The notes under the pieces were generated by a model that had not been told where the DNA came from, searched no databases, and saw only the letters and a list, made by a program, of their open reading frames with translations. A DNA stretch of 64,000 nucleotides from Branchiostoma floridae (Eukaryota > Chordata > Leptocardii > Amphioxiformes > Branchiostomatidae). Below, piece by piece: positions 1-12,333 of this stretch (position 1 is the stretch's first letter; the number at the start of each line of letters is the position of its first letter). The stretch lies in assembly GCF_000003815.2 (NCBI RefSeq), contig NC_049990.1, positions 18,286,873-18,350,872 of the forward strand. The letters run 5' to 3'. The translations under genes were made by a program, and so were the position numbers.

Positions 1-40
1 GGATATAGGTTACCCTTCTGATGAAGGTGAACTAGTGTTA
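1..40. mobile_element. TA-flanked MITE family 1, right end only
   Basis: The right terminal repeat of family 1 (see 34943) enters from the window edge: ggatataggttaccc ... aaggtgaactagtgtta, ending at the TA at about 39-40. The rest lies before the window. Confidence 0.6.
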
Positions 41-59
41 GCTACATGTCCAATATTTT

Positions 60-166
60 CTAAAATATTACTTTGAAACCACCATCTGTTTACTTGATGT
101 CCCTAAATGCCCTGTTTTTAAAAACAAACAAAATAGGTTAGCCAACGGATAAAGGTGAACTAGCTT
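60..166. mobile_element. TA-flanked MITE family 1, truncated copy
   Basis: Right half of a family 1 element. The internal segment tgatgtccctaaatgccctg and the right end ggataaaggtgaactagc match the intact copy at 34943-35155. No left terminal repeat is seen. It lies immediately after another right end (1-40), suggesting nesting or a tandem insertion. Confidence 0.55.
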
Positions 167-387
167 TATAAGTTTCATAATTCCCTCTATACTAGGCTAA
201 TAGAACTAACTATTAAACTCTGGAACAAGGAGACTGTGTAAAGGTATTGTGCTATTGCAATATCCGAGTGTCGCTGGGTTGAGTTAATGAGTTAGTGACG
301 TCACTGCTATGACTCTGTGGTAGGGATCCCATGATCCTCTTTGGTCTCTCCCGCTCTCTCACACCATGGCTGTAGTCGAGTGAGCAT

Positions 388-431
388 CACAGAATAAACG
401 CCTCTTCCACACAGAATAAACGCCTCTTCCA
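388..431. repeat. Exact 22-bp tandem duplication
   Basis: cacagaataaacgcctcttc followed by ca is present twice, back to back. Confidence 0.85.
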
Positions 432-929
432 ATCAAGTTGCGTCGGCTCTTCAGAATCAGTCACTTCGCATCCTCTGGTCAATGTTCAAGGTTTGGTGAC
501 CATCTGGTGCTAACCTTCAAGAGTGCATAGTTATCACATGACACTCTGTGTCCCATAAGAAGATATCAGTAGGATATAATTGCCAAGGTGCAGCCAGTGG
601 GTTGAAGGTTTTATCCACTGATACAGAATAATTGTTCCTAAGAGGTGCGTGCTCAGTTCCCTAACCCTCTGTGGGACTAGAACTCAGTCCTCTAGTTGGC
701 CTATGACACTGGGAGTGTTAAGTCACTCAAGATGTGAGTTCTGTTTCTTGAAGGAGGCAAAAGGTCTGCCCTGCAACATAGGAAAGATCACATAGTTTTG
801 GGTCTGGTTTGTTTTGTTTTGTATGGTTTGGTTTTTATTGCACACCCAATAAACCGCCTCATGGCATAACACATCAGGTTTCTACTGATGAAGAGTACAA
901 GCTGTATATACGAACAGAGTTATTTCATC

Positions 930-953
930 CACACACACACACACACACACACA
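930..953. repeat. (CA)12 microsatellite
   Basis: Uninterrupted CA dinucleotides. Confidence 0.95.
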
Positions 954-957
954 GAAG

Positions 958-1345
958 AACCACTCCTCTTTTTGATATGTGTGGTGGGTTCTTTATTTGC
1001 TCACGATGTGACTTTTCTTAAAATATGGGACTTCCATTGAACATCCTATCCAAGAGACCATGGGACTAGGTTTTGCATCACTCACACCAGGAAGGCCCCT
1101 ACTCTTTTCGATTAGTGTGGCGGGTACTTTAACATGCTCGAGGTGTGACTCTCCTCAAACACAGGACCTCCATTTAACGTCCTTACCAAAGGAACGGCCC
1201 TAACCAAAGTTAGGTGCTCATTTTAATTTCACCTGAATGAAGTGCTAAGTGCCTTTCCCAAGGGCACAACATTGGGAGAAATCAGCAGTTTTGAACCGTT
1301 ACCTCTGTGGTCTGGGTCAAACACCTTACCTTAGCGATTGTGCCA
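958..1345. repeat. Dispersed repeat, two diverged units
   Basis: Two adjacent related units (978-1065 and about 1106-1345) share gtgtggygggt-ctttaa/tt-tgctcacgatgtgact, then taaca/acac ggacctccat. The second runs on through tgcctttcccaagggcac and gttttgaaccgttacc. The same order recurs at 17236-17480. The tail of the unit resembles a degenerate tRNA-type block but is too diverged to assign. Confidence 0.45.
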
Positions 1346-4051
1346 CCCGATGCCATCGGTCAATGACAATGACAATGGTCGATCCTGTGTCATGACCAGA
1401 GAGTTGTTGTACCATGTCCAGGGGTCAGTGTGGATTGACTGTCTGCAGGTGTGTCCATCACAACCCATTTACCTCACAGGATCTGATCAAAACATCTCCT
1501 CTCCCTGGTGCAATGCCAGCTTGGGATTACTATCCTGCAGTGCCAAGAGGAGTCCAATAGGCATAAAACTGTATTTACCGTACTTCAGGTCTGCAGCTAG
1601 GCTTACCAAATGCAGTTCAGGTGCTGTTGTTTCAAATCTAGACACATTGGATGCAGTCTTAACATTACAGATTGCTATTTGATTTCTACTTGATCTATTT
1701 GTGGGGAATCTCACATAGGAACTTTGGCAAAAAAAATGTCCAGTGCCGAAGGCGTGAGCCATTGTAAGGGAGGTCTGGCAAAATTTTAAAATCTGAATCT
1801 TCTGAATTTTCAGGGGTAAATTTTGCTGGTAGATTAGCTACATGTATGTCTAATGAAATTTGTACTCTTGCAAAAATACACAAGGGTTTCAGCTTGATGT
1901 TTTTTGGGGTGATGCACCCCCCCCCCCCCATATTTCTGGGGGAGGGGGGCGACTCCCCCATATTGTAGCAGATAGTATCTAGTGCTTCCGTTTTTATGCT
2001 TCCTTATCCTACAACTGACAAAAGTTGGGTCTCAGAAGGCTACTTCCACCACACACGTTACTAACTTCTAATGGCCCACCACGTTCCCTGTCCTGCATTG
2101 CAAACTCCTTCCAAATCCCTCCATCCTTCAACCCGTCACAGTCCTCTCTTCCTGTCTGTCCTAAACCTGATCTAAGCCCAGACTCCACATGGTGTGGCAT
2201 TCGCAGATTCTTTATTGTTGTGCCAAAATCGTGCTTTCAATCAAGGACATCTATTCGTAGCCAAAAGTGTGTGTGCGCGTGTGTTGCAAATGGAGTCAGA
2301 AACTGTTTTCATACCATCTCTACATCTCTCTATGATCCTTACAATGTATTTGATAAATCTGCAGAAGAAAAATAATATTAATCAATAAGTAGTTACATCT
2401 GCGCTGATTAAAATCTATAAAGTTAAATCTCTCAATTTCTAAAGCACGTTTATGACAGAGAATTATTAAAGTCAGTATAATTCAACATTGATTGTAGCAG
2501 TTTGCCACATGAAATCTCATTGGTAGAGAGAGAAAAGTTTTGCCAATCAGAACATTTGGAACAATTCATCATCCTGTTGTCTCTGGCCAATTAGATTTAG
2601 TTTCTGAAAGCCTTTGGGCCAGTGACATGTGAAATTGAGTGTAGCAGCATGATCTATAGTCAGTTTAGAATCTGGAGCTACTTAATTATTCACTAATCTT
2701 GGATAAAACCTTTGATTTGTAGCCAAGGATTCAAGTACATGTCTGAGAGTCTGGGATTCTGGGACTGAGTTGTGTAGTTTCAGAGGGGCTGTGTATTGGA
2801 TAAAACTTTTAGTCCTAGCTTTAGTTTACTGAACATTGAACAGCCATATATATATTTTTTGAATACACTTAGTATTCAGTTCATGGGTTTGCTATGAAAG
2901 TCTAGATCCAAAGTCAACCTGCTAGAGGACCTTTGCCACAGATATGTTTTCATGATTCAATTTATTTCTGTCACGATACTCTAAGTGCATACCAGACATT
3001 GTAGACTGGTGTGGCTTTCTGTTCAAGGTGTTTGAATTTGAACTATGATGTATTTCTTTTCAAAAATTTAAAATTATTATGATAGTTTTCAAAGCTGGCG
3101 AATTCACTGCACTATGGAATAAAAGAAGTCCTGATTCAAAGGAAGTTAAAACTGGAAATGAAGAGGAAATAAGCCAAGCATCCAGAGACAAGTTCAAAAC
3201 CAAGATTCTGATTTCATGTTGTTTGTAGTTTTCAACCGATAGTTTTGTCGGGATGAAAGTGGTTATCTTACGGCACCCCATTGGTCCTGTTTGCAGAGGA
3301 ATGTAACCTTTACTTGTAGTCTTGGCACAGTACAAGTGACTCACAGTGGGTAGGTACAGCTCCTGAAGACAGGGCAGGGATTGTGTTCTGAAAGACACTG
3401 GTGTGAGTCAGGGTGTGTGTGGGCGTTCAGTTCAATCCGCTAAAGGTCATTACTTATCAAACCTCCCTACTGTCAGTACTAGCAGTGCCTTTCTGACTCT
3501 TAAAGTATAGCTTATCACAAATTACTTGTTTTTCTGTTGCCTGAGGTAAAAGGATAGACCTCACGTAGGTTATGAAACACAGCCTCAACAGGTAGACTTA
3601 TAAATAGGATGTAAGCATATTCTTTTGTCATTAACGTCTGTTGTTTTCACCATATTCAAAGCTTTCTCTGATAAACATTTTATACATTTTATCCCCTTGC
3701 TGAAAAACAGAAAAATTCTGTAGTGAATTATGTTTTTTTGCACCTTAATTTGTGCATACTACCTTACTCAAAAAAGAAGTTTTGATTGAATGAATGGTCT
3801 TTATTTTACAGTAATTTGTAAGCAGTACCATCTATGTTAATCTTACTCTCACAGGGCTGTATTTTCTCTTGTCCTGAATGGCTCCTCCAGAAATGAGGGT
3901 CTTGAGCAATTGACTTGGTTGTACTTTGACCTTTGCATGAGGACAAAGGGTGAAGGAGGAGTAATTGTTTAGGGGAGGGTGGTCCCTTTTCAGTCGGCTG
4001 TTCACAAAATAATCATCACAAAGTGGAGCGGACTCATCAGCCAATCCCAGA
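1346..4051. other. Non-coding DNA, little recognised
   Basis: Apart from the C/G tract at 1917, I see no gene or repeat family. Open frames are all under 120 codons and match nothing known. A short CpG-richer patch lies at about 4300-4340, beyond this interval. Confidence 0.4.
1917..1949. repeat. C13 tract facing G5AG6
   Basis: A run of 13 C (1917-1929) is followed within 8 bp by GGGGGAGGGGGG (1938-1949). The two can pair as a GC hairpin. Length is likely variable between alleles or assemblies. Confidence 0.85.
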
Positions 4052-4075
4052 CATCATCATCATCATCATCATCAT
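4052..4075. repeat. (CAT)8 microsatellite
   Basis: Eight uninterrupted CAT units. Confidence 0.95.
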
Positions 4076-4846
4076 TGTTCATTATGTGCTGCTCAGAATA
4101 GCAGCTGCATTTAGTGCTACGTATCCCATATTCATCTGTTAATTATATGGCTTATGATGCTAATCATATCAACAAAGGGACTGAAACAGTCTACAAAACA
4201 GACGTAAGGAATCAATATATGGCCGCCATGAAATATAAGGGAAGTAAAATTTTTATTTCCCTCCAGACCGTTAAATAGGTTCTTAAATGTCTGGTTGTGC
4301 CGTATGGTCGTCGCCGCGCCCGTTATGGACAGGTGCGGGCGTGCCATTTTGGGATGGGACGGGATGAAATATGGAGCGGCCTCAGACGGTAGGCTGGTTG
4401 TTATTACCGTCTGACTGGGCTGTCTGCGGAGAACGTGCCCAGCATGAGTGGTGAGCCCAGAACTGTGCCAACATCGGGCACTGTGAAATCACTCGCACCC
4501 TTCACATCACCACTGGCGCATCAGGGCTGTCTCATGCTTGAAATTGTTTCCATCCCTCTCAATGTTTTGTAGCCAACGTTGTCGATTTTGGTTGTAAATT
4601 CTGTCAGTTTAAGCTTGTGAAAACACATTTTTATCAATTTCATGTACTGAAGGTAATATTTTTGGGACAGATGGGGTGATTTTTTCCCTATGTCCCAACA
4701 AGCAAATTTCCATCCCAGGATAGAGGGACAGGTCCTAGAGGCATCCCTACACATGAGGGAATGAGGAAGCAGTAATGCCAAGAAGACTTATCAGTATGCA
4801 TTTAGCAGACCACTAATTTGTATATTTATAATTGTAGTCATTATAA

Positions 4847-5214
4847 GGCCACACCAATTTAATTTCTTGGTTCACGGATTTTTTCATAAAAAATATGGAG
4901 CGAGAGGGCGAAATAAAAATAAAAATAAAACTTGTAAAATAGTTGGGGTAAAGGTAAGGGCTAATCCAAAACATAAAGAATAAAAAGTTTTCAGCTTGAA
5001 AAAAGTACAAAAACACTATTACTGTACAGTAACAGCACCTGTTCATTGAAAATTACAAAAGTAGTATCAGTTTTTATGTTTGCTACACCAGAAAGTTGGT
5101 GAATGGCTTCATTAATGGAGAAAATTTGCTGAGTGGTAATTTTTATTTTTATTTTTTTTCCCCAAAAATAGGAGCGAGCGAATCCGTGAACCAAGAAATT
5201 AGATTGGTGTGGCC
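4847..5214. mobile_element. PIF/Harbinger-like MITE, family 2
   Basis: 368-bp inverted-repeat element. The left end GGCCACACCAATTTAATTTC and the right end (inverse GGCCACACCAATCTAATTTC) match over about 35 bp. It is flanked by a direct TAA on both sides (4844-4846 and 5215-5217). Runs of aaaat in the left arm answer runs of attttt in the right arm. A 3-bp TWA target duplication is typical of PIF/Harbinger transposons; no transposase is encoded. Confidence 0.75.
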
Positions 5215-5217
5215 TAA

Positions 5218-6130
5218 GGTCAAAACATGTTTATTGAAAGGTGACGTTGTAGAATATTAATTCTGAGTCAAAGAATGTGATGGCTTCCAGTCTTCTGTTT
5301 GGGGCGAAAACCCCAAAAGCTGGGTAGTGTTTTTTTTTTTCTTGAAAAACACCAGTATAAGGTCTAATAGCTTGCCTCACAGCTGTTCTTATTGTTGGCA
5401 TAAGTGATTTTATACAGTAATCTTGTGATATTAAAGATAAATATCAAAACAAATAATAAAGGTCATAATGGATTTGTCTGTTGTTCACAAACAAAAACAA
5501 GACATCTAGAAGATATGATTTTATGTTTACATTGTTTTGATATTTTGAGAAAGGAAGTTGGATATTCTTGTCTGATAGTATCTGCTGATTTTTGTAATGT
5601 TTAACTTGGTCAATGTCATGGCGACTTAAATCGTATTTTCTTGTGTTTTGCATCAAATTTGGTATTAGATGTTTAACATGTATGCAAGTGTCTTGTTTCA
5701 TATTGATGTCATATATTGAACTTAATTACTAACATTACTTTTTTTAGCAAAGCTTTATATTGCATCAAAAATGCAACAGAGGTGAAAGAAATGCCAAATA
5801 TGAGGATCAAAGTTGAAATGTTGCCTGGAAGAAATTAGCAAACATCATAACAATATTCTCACAGTACCATGAATATAATATGTTGTCATTCAGACAACCA
5901 AGGTAAGAGAAACAAATTCAACTGTGCATGGTATCTAGTGTATTGAACCTAGTGAAGAGGAAATGGCTTTTAATTCTGAAGGAGTGTAAGGAGACATCCC
6001 CTAATAGAACCTCAGCAGGCTAATGTAGACACCACCGCAATGGCACAGCACAGGCCATGCCGGAGACAACATTACACGTCTCATTTTGAACTTGAAAAAA
6101 TGGGGAGTGGCAAGGACAAGGAACATTCTG
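5218..6130. other. Non-coding DNA, nothing recognised
   Basis: AT-rich spacer between the family 2 MITE and the 6.2-kb promoter-like block. Confidence 0.4.
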
Positions 6131-6136
6131 TGCTGT

Positions 6137-6314
6137 GATTGGGCGAAGCTGTGGTAGATGTGCAAACAAAAGGATCAATTTCCTGCTCTGCAGCCTTCCC
6201 CGTGTATAAATAGACGTGTCAAAACGCTGGGCACTTGATCATTGGCCTTGGCCTGACTGTGATAACGTCACATGCCGCTCATTTTCTAACTGCTGTGTGC
6301 TGGAGGAAGTAAGT
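6137..6314 (+). promoter_or_regulatory. Candidate TATA promoter with short first exon
   Basis: An inverted CCAAT box (ATTGG, 6138-6142) is followed by TATAAATAG at 6205-6213, an initiator-like TCATTG at 6239-6244, a CRE-like AACGTCAC, and a GTAAGT donor at 6309-6314. The implied first exon is about 6241-6308. A pyrimidine tract ending in CAG at 6379 could be an acceptor for a 71-bp intron, or the donor may join a distant exon. No coding sequence is evident. A link to muscleblind, whose coding exon lies about 23.6 kb downstream on the same strand, is only a hypothesis. Confidence 0.35.
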
Positions 6315-7450
6315 ACCCCACGCTTCCCTTCAAATCCTGGGTTTTAGCGGCAATCTTCTTAGCTTTCCTTTCCCATCAGGGTGCGATCGTGTTTGCCACT
6401 TGTTTAACCGGGTTAGTAACTGTAGCAAACAGCGAAAACAGCGATCGTTTAGAGGTAATAGAGGAAAAAGGCATGGGTTCATTGGACGTTTTGGATTTTC
6501 GGTTATTTCTGTTGCACCCAGTCGGTGTAACTGATCTGCTGTTTTGCATCTATGTAGTCAGTCTAGAATCTTAATTATCTGTATACATTGCACTATAGAA
6601 TATCAGGACTACGACATACACTTTAATTTTCAGTGATACGGAGTAATGTTATAGTTGTCAACAAACATTGGAAGATATTGTTCCCACAAGGAAATCATTT
6701 TAGTAATATAATAATTTCAATTAAAGGAATAACAACTGGGATTACTTCCTGGAGGCCGTGATAGGAGTTTGGGGAAGCACTGATAATAAATCACTTGGTA
6801 TTTTTGGGGCAGTGAAGCCTTCTAGATGCCCGCGGGAGGGAAGCATGGTTGTCTGCTTGCAAATCAAGGATATAATCAAGTGGTACTTGGCTATGTGGCA
6901 TGCCAATTGTATAGGGATGTGGATTGAATTGTTGATGTAAGGGAGACACTTAGAAACACTTCTTCAATAGCACTTCTTTTCTATTGAGTATTATAACTAG
7001 TACTGTAAATACATGATACAATTTTTGTATGGTGGTTCCATATGTGTCTGTTATGTGTGGCTGGATACACAGTGTTCAGTTAATACTATTCTTTAAAAAA
7101 AAACAATTATCATTTCAAAAGAATGATATAGTGGGTCAAATGTTTGGTCAGTGTTTCAGTGTACTTATTAAGAGATATTGTTCTATCACTATATGAATAC
7201 CCCTACAAAATGTATATTATGTGATCAGCATCTTCTACTAGACCTGTAGATATTGATATGATGCAATCAGATTTTTTGGTACCCAATAGATTTGTAGATA
7301 TGATATGCTATGCAACTTTTTCATCTTTCAAAATTGCAATCATCTACCATATTATATAAGCATTAATTCAGTATTCACATTAAACATGTGATATTATAGG
7401 TAAAGAAGGGATCTGCAAATCTTGCGTAATTTGCATAATTTATGAGAAAT

Positions 7451-7706
7451 ACAGGTCAATTTGCATGATATGTAAAAAGGAAAAGTCCTAGAGCATGGAG
7501 CTGTCCCTCTCCATGATGAAGAGACTAGGTTCAAGTCAATTTGCATAAATTTGCATAATCTATAGAAAGGAGCAGTCCTAGAACATGGAGCTGCCCCTCT
7601 TCATGATGAAGAGGCTAAGTACAAGTCAATTTGCATAAATTTGCATAATCTATGGAAAGGAGCAGTCCTAGAACATGGAGCTGCCCCTCTTCATGATGAA
7701 GAGGCT
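7451..7706. repeat. Tandem repeat, 80-90 bp x 3, with octamer motifs
   Basis: Three units start at 7451, 7531 and 7621. Each has tcaatttgcat, then ggagcagtcctagaacatgg and agctgcccctcttcatgatg. Unit 1 lacks one internal ttgcataaa. ATTTGCAT (the POU octamer) occurs at 7459, 7539, 7549, 7629 and 7639, plus 7429 just upstream. Confidence 0.85.
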
Positions 7707-10700
7707 TGCTAAAACCACTTAGGAATTTGGACAACTGTACCTGATAGAGGCACTTGAAAAGCAATCAGCTTTGACTTACGAATTCAACTTACGTTCAGAA
7801 AGTTCCTCAATCTTGGAGAAAGTACTTGCCACGGGGTAGATGCGTACATGTGGGGGTTTCAGATAAAGGGTCACGGTACCTCTGCAGTCTGAATGGAGAT
7901 CGCTTTTTATATTTGGAACTTTCATTATAGAACTGTTGTACAGGGAGTAGTATAGAGGGTTAGAAAACTGCCTATAAAGCTTGCAGAAATTGTCTCAAAG
8001 AAAAGACTGTTTCAAAGACTATTTCATTTTATTTGTGTGATACAGACAGTTTTGTCATTGCTTTCTTTTCATGATCAGGACCAATCAGATCTCTTGATAT
8101 AGGTAAAGTGTTAGTAGCTATCACCAAAATATTGAACAAGACTATGTGGAAAACTTTCTTTCAGATACTTTCACCCAGTCTTCTAGAAACCCTCAGGATT
8201 CTTGCATTGTAAAATAAAATAAACGCTACCAAAAAAAATGTTGAACTTGAATAATGCCAATACAGTGTTGTCCACTCTTTCAAGCAGTGTTTGTTGCATT
8301 GACTATACCTCAATACTACCCACTGACATCACTCATTATGACCACACTTGTATTTTTATATAATTCTGAGTGCAGGACATGAAGAATGGATTTGAAGTGG
8401 AAGCCTGGCTTTTACCCAGGGGTATCAAAGTAAAAGGTTTCTAACTGAGATTGATCATGGGTGAGTCCAGTGGATGGATAGGATACTGTACATGTAGGTG
8501 GACAGCATTCTATGTAATTGTAATGAACCAAAACAGAAAAATGAAAAACGGGAAGGTGTAGATGCATTGAGCCCATCCAAACTCAGAGGTATGCAAAAAG
8601 AATGGTCAATGAATCCTCTATAGACCTTGACAGGCTCTTTTTTTTATTCAAAATTGTCTGAAAACACAAGAAATGCTATCATTCTAATGGTTAAAGTTTC
8701 AAACTTTTATTGACCCCCTAGTGCTTGTCTCCCGACTTCAGCGCTTGTTAGTAAAAAAAATCTACAAAAGAAACCCCAAAACAAAATCCTGGCTATGGGC
8801 ATGATCGTCATAAACTGGAACCAAATTTAGCATAGCGCAGCATGTATATGTCCATAATCAGTCTGGATGTCTCTTTTCATTTATCCAGTTTCAACTGTTT
8901 CAGTCAGGCCAGACAGCCTTGCTGATCCATATCAAAGCCCTATATGCCACTGGCCTGCGTTTCTGCATAGCAATGCTGCAGATATGTGCAATGAATCAGA
9001 AAGAAAGTGCAGGTACAGTGCAGAAAGGCTAGTTGGTATTCTGTAAGTTGCCACCACTTCTTATCAGTTGTCAGTTGGGGAGGGTTCCAAGTTCTTGTCC
9101 TCTTCTACATGTTGCAAGTAGCGATGACCGGATGCATGCATAGCGTATGAATCATTTTTAGCTGTGGGTGGAAAATGATAGCACGGCTAAATTGATTTTG
9201 CTAAGCTTTTGTTTCTGTAGACTGTTGATCTAGTAAAAGAAGTAACGTATTAAGTATTCCTGTAGTTGTAGTAGTAAAAGAAGTAACATGTTAAAGTGAG
9301 CCAACTAGAGCCTAGGCCAAGTACAAGAGCTTTTTAACTTTGTCAATTGGGTTATGTTTTGGTTGTGATTATAGTGACTGTGTTTGTACGTGTATGTGAT
9401 TGAACAGCTCACAAAGCTGTAGCCATCAAATTTAGTTTATGATTCGGTCTTATTCTTGTCTTATCAAAGAAATGATTAGATTTTGTGGCAGCCTGTCAGG
9501 TTTTGTAGGTACTGATCGTGTTGTCGTATTGTTGTAAATAGTCACTTTATGAGGCAGGAAATATTTTGGTGTTATAGTCTATAGAAGCTTTTCGAGTATT
9601 CAACATATACTCAAATGGAATGAAACACAAATGTTCTATGGGCACAGCATACTTGATGCACAGTGTACAGCATACATATCAATGTTGGGAAACACCTGCA
9701 AATGTATATGGACTTATGAAGTACACATACACTGTGATATAATGTGCAACAAATAGAAACATTCTAGTTCATCATCATCATTTGGCAATAAGCAAATCAT
9801 CTGTACATGTACCTTAATGATGTTATGCAAAGGACTACCCTGCCCGCATCACAGTAAAGGTCTATAATCATTTAGTACAAACATCTATTGCATCATTCTT
9901 GCTTCTGTGAGATTTGAGACAGAGAAGTGACTTGTTCCTTACTGCTACCACAAAATCCTGTTCTAGCTGTGTTTGCATAAGGTTTCACATGTTACCGTCA
10001 GCCATAGTGTAGGTTGGTAAATATACTATTCTATTATACTATTAACCACCAGAGTATGTGCTGAATACTGCCATACAATAAAAAGAGATCAATATTTTCT
10101 ACCGCGTATTCTATACATATGTGCGTGATTCACTAGGTGCACACCAGCTTAAAGAGCTAGAAACTAAACGTACATTGTCCCAAGTTCAGAGCGTTCCATT
10201 TCTGATCGTGCAGATTTTTTGACCTGACGCTGACTGTTGTGGTCGGGTGGCCATTGTGTATACTGTTGACCGTCTGTCTGTATTTGTACAGGGAGTGTTA
10301 ATAGGCAATGACTCACCTACTCCCACCCACAGTATTTGTACTGTAGGCTAATTGGGTGTTTTTTGTCCCATGGACTTAGCAAAAAGGCTGAGCTTACTAT
10401 TCCTTGGATGGACTTGGCAATCTCAATGGTGTAATTATAAGGTACGAAAAGGAAGAAAATGAATAATTTAGAAACTCTGTGCCTTTACCATAATATATCC
10501 TTAGCAACTTGTAGCTCAAAATAGTTCTTTGGTTGTCTTCAATATTGGATAATTCACTATATGTAGCCTGCATTCTCTTAGCTTGTAAGGCTACAATTTT
10601 GTTCATATTTTATCCTCAATCTTCAAATTTTTTATAATTAATGAAGGTTTGTATTTTGACAGCTGACAATGAAATTTGTAGCTTCCAGTGAAATTTGCAG

Positions 10701-10711
10701 TGCTCTGTTCC
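7707..10711. other. Non-coding DNA, nothing recognised
   Basis: About 3 kb of AT-rich sequence with no open frame over 60 codons, no clear tandem array and no inverted-repeat element that I could detect by eye. Confidence 0.4.
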
Positions 10712-10713
10712 TA

Positions 10714-11110
10714 TACACCTTTCTCATGCGGCGGCCATGATAGATCGAAGACGAGGTCAATGAGGCAAACAGACAAAACGTATTTCTAAAATCAGCTCCC
10801 ATTTAGTTTTCCCCCAAACCACACATATTTTCACAATACAAGATCAAATAATAAATATCATAACTAGTGTTATGCACCGACAGGTATAGCAATTTAGAGT
10901 AGCATAGACTGATCCCATAGTCCCTTAAGAGATGCAAAATAAAAACATAATGATGCAAATATTTGACGGACATGCAGACATTTTCTTATTGGTCGATTTT
11001 GTAATTCCCATGTTATCATTGGTTGAACTGCTAATTATGATGGACAGTCCTTTGTTTGCCTCATTGAACTCGTTTTAGATCTATCATGGCCGCCACGTGA
11101 GAAAGGTATA
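10714..11110. mobile_element. Inverted-repeat MITE with TA flanks
   Basis: About 397 bp. The left arm TACACCTTTCTCATGCGGCG, continuing through GGCCATGATAGATC, is matched by an inverted right arm GATCTATCATGGCCGCC...GAGAAAGGTATA. Similarity continues inward through the tcaatgaggcaaac block, for about 60 bp in all. TA lies on each side (10712-10713, 11111-11112). The superfamily is uncertain. The open frame on - at 11035-11265 overlaps it and is not a gene. Confidence 0.65.
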
Positions 11111-11387
11111 TAAAGACTACGATAACCATTTTTTGTCACACAGTATGAGAAAGGCTTTGTGTGGAAGGTTGCAAGTGATGAAGTGCTTTGTACTTTCAAC
11201 TTGGTCATAACATCATCAACATTTGTCTGGGGTCCTAGTTCCAAATGATAATTGAGGGCATGCACTCCATTTCAAGGTGGACAGAATGCTTTTGTACCTT
11301 ATGCCCTCTAAAAGCAAAACAATTCAGATGTTTGAATGACATCATTCTCAAAACATGCGATTACTCCGACAACTTTCCCACGGAGTG

Positions 11388-11936
11388 TTAGAAACTAGGC
11401 GGAATTCTAAACCCACACATTTTATACCCAACTTACTTAGAAATGTCATATTACTCGACATGCTCGTGATTCCAGAACAAATTCTCTATTTCACTGGGAA
11501 CATAGAGAGGAAGTGGACTTCTCTCAAGAACGTGTAGAGATGATAGTGAAAAACGAAGCGGAATTCTAAGCCCACACATTTTAGCCCTTCTTGTTTAGAA
11601 ATGTCATGTCACTCATATGCTCGTGACTCGTGATTCTCTGTTTCTCTGGGAACATATACTAGTAAGTTGGAAGTGGACTTCTCTTGGGAACTTGTAAAGA
11701 AGATAAGTAAAACAGGGCGTAATTCTAAACCCACACATTTTATCCCTCCTTGCTTAGAAATGTCATATTACTCATATGGTCATGATTTCAAAACTAACTC
11801 TCAGTTTTCACTACGAACATAGACGGAAAGTGGACTTCTCTCAGGAACTTGTAAAGAAGATAACAAAGTTAGAAACTAGGTGGAATTCTACACCCACACA
11901 TTTTAGCCTTTCTTGCTTAGAAATGTCACATCTCAT
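11388..11936. repeat. Tandem array, ~159-bp unit x 3.4
   Basis: The anchor GCGGAATTCTAA, with variants, occurs at 11399, 11558, 11717 and 11880, so the period is 159, 159 and 163 bp. Each unit continues cccacacattttatcc, cttagaaatgtcatattact, then aagtggacttctctcaggaa. Units are clearly diverged. Short open frames in the array are artefacts. Confidence 0.88.
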
Positions 11937-12068
11937 GCCCCTAATAAGGCTATCTCCAACTCTAGATTTCTTTTCCATCCCACTTGTTATTTGGTCCAGA
12001 GCCCATTTTTGCTGTAAGATCCATCCATTTAATATTATGAACATTTTCCTCAATTCAGTGTCCTGAAG

Positions 12069-12333
12069 CAGGGTTCTAGCCAGCATTCATCCTTTTGTTC
12101 TTTGACAGAATTTTGCTTCTGGGAGGAACAAAAATTGGCAATATAAAGATATTAAAACAGATGGCATTGTACCAAGCAGAGTCTACAAGCAGAATTTGCC
12201 AGTCAAAATGCAGGAAATAGCATTTCAGAGGGTCTAGATGTCAAAATATTCCATGGGGAGCATGCTTCCAGACCCCCCTAGGATTGTTCCAAATTCAAAA
12301 TCCAGGGGACGGAAAAAAATTCAGGCTGGCTAG
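12069..12333. mobile_element. hAT-like non-autonomous element
   Basis: Starts CAGGGTTCTAGCCAGC and ends with the inverse GGCTGGCTAG. The octamer TCCTGAAG precedes it (12061-12068) and follows it (12334-12341), as expected for an 8-bp hAT target duplication. The last bases of the right inverted repeat appear lost. The interior carries the module gcaggaaatagcatttcag ... gggtctag, shared with 55895 and the 63-kb array. Confidence 0.65.

Noticed and set aside
7451-7706. Regular repeats considered as a CRISPR-like array
   Set aside because: The whole 80-90 bp unit repeats with no unique spacers, and the genome is eukaryotic; this is a tandem repeat.
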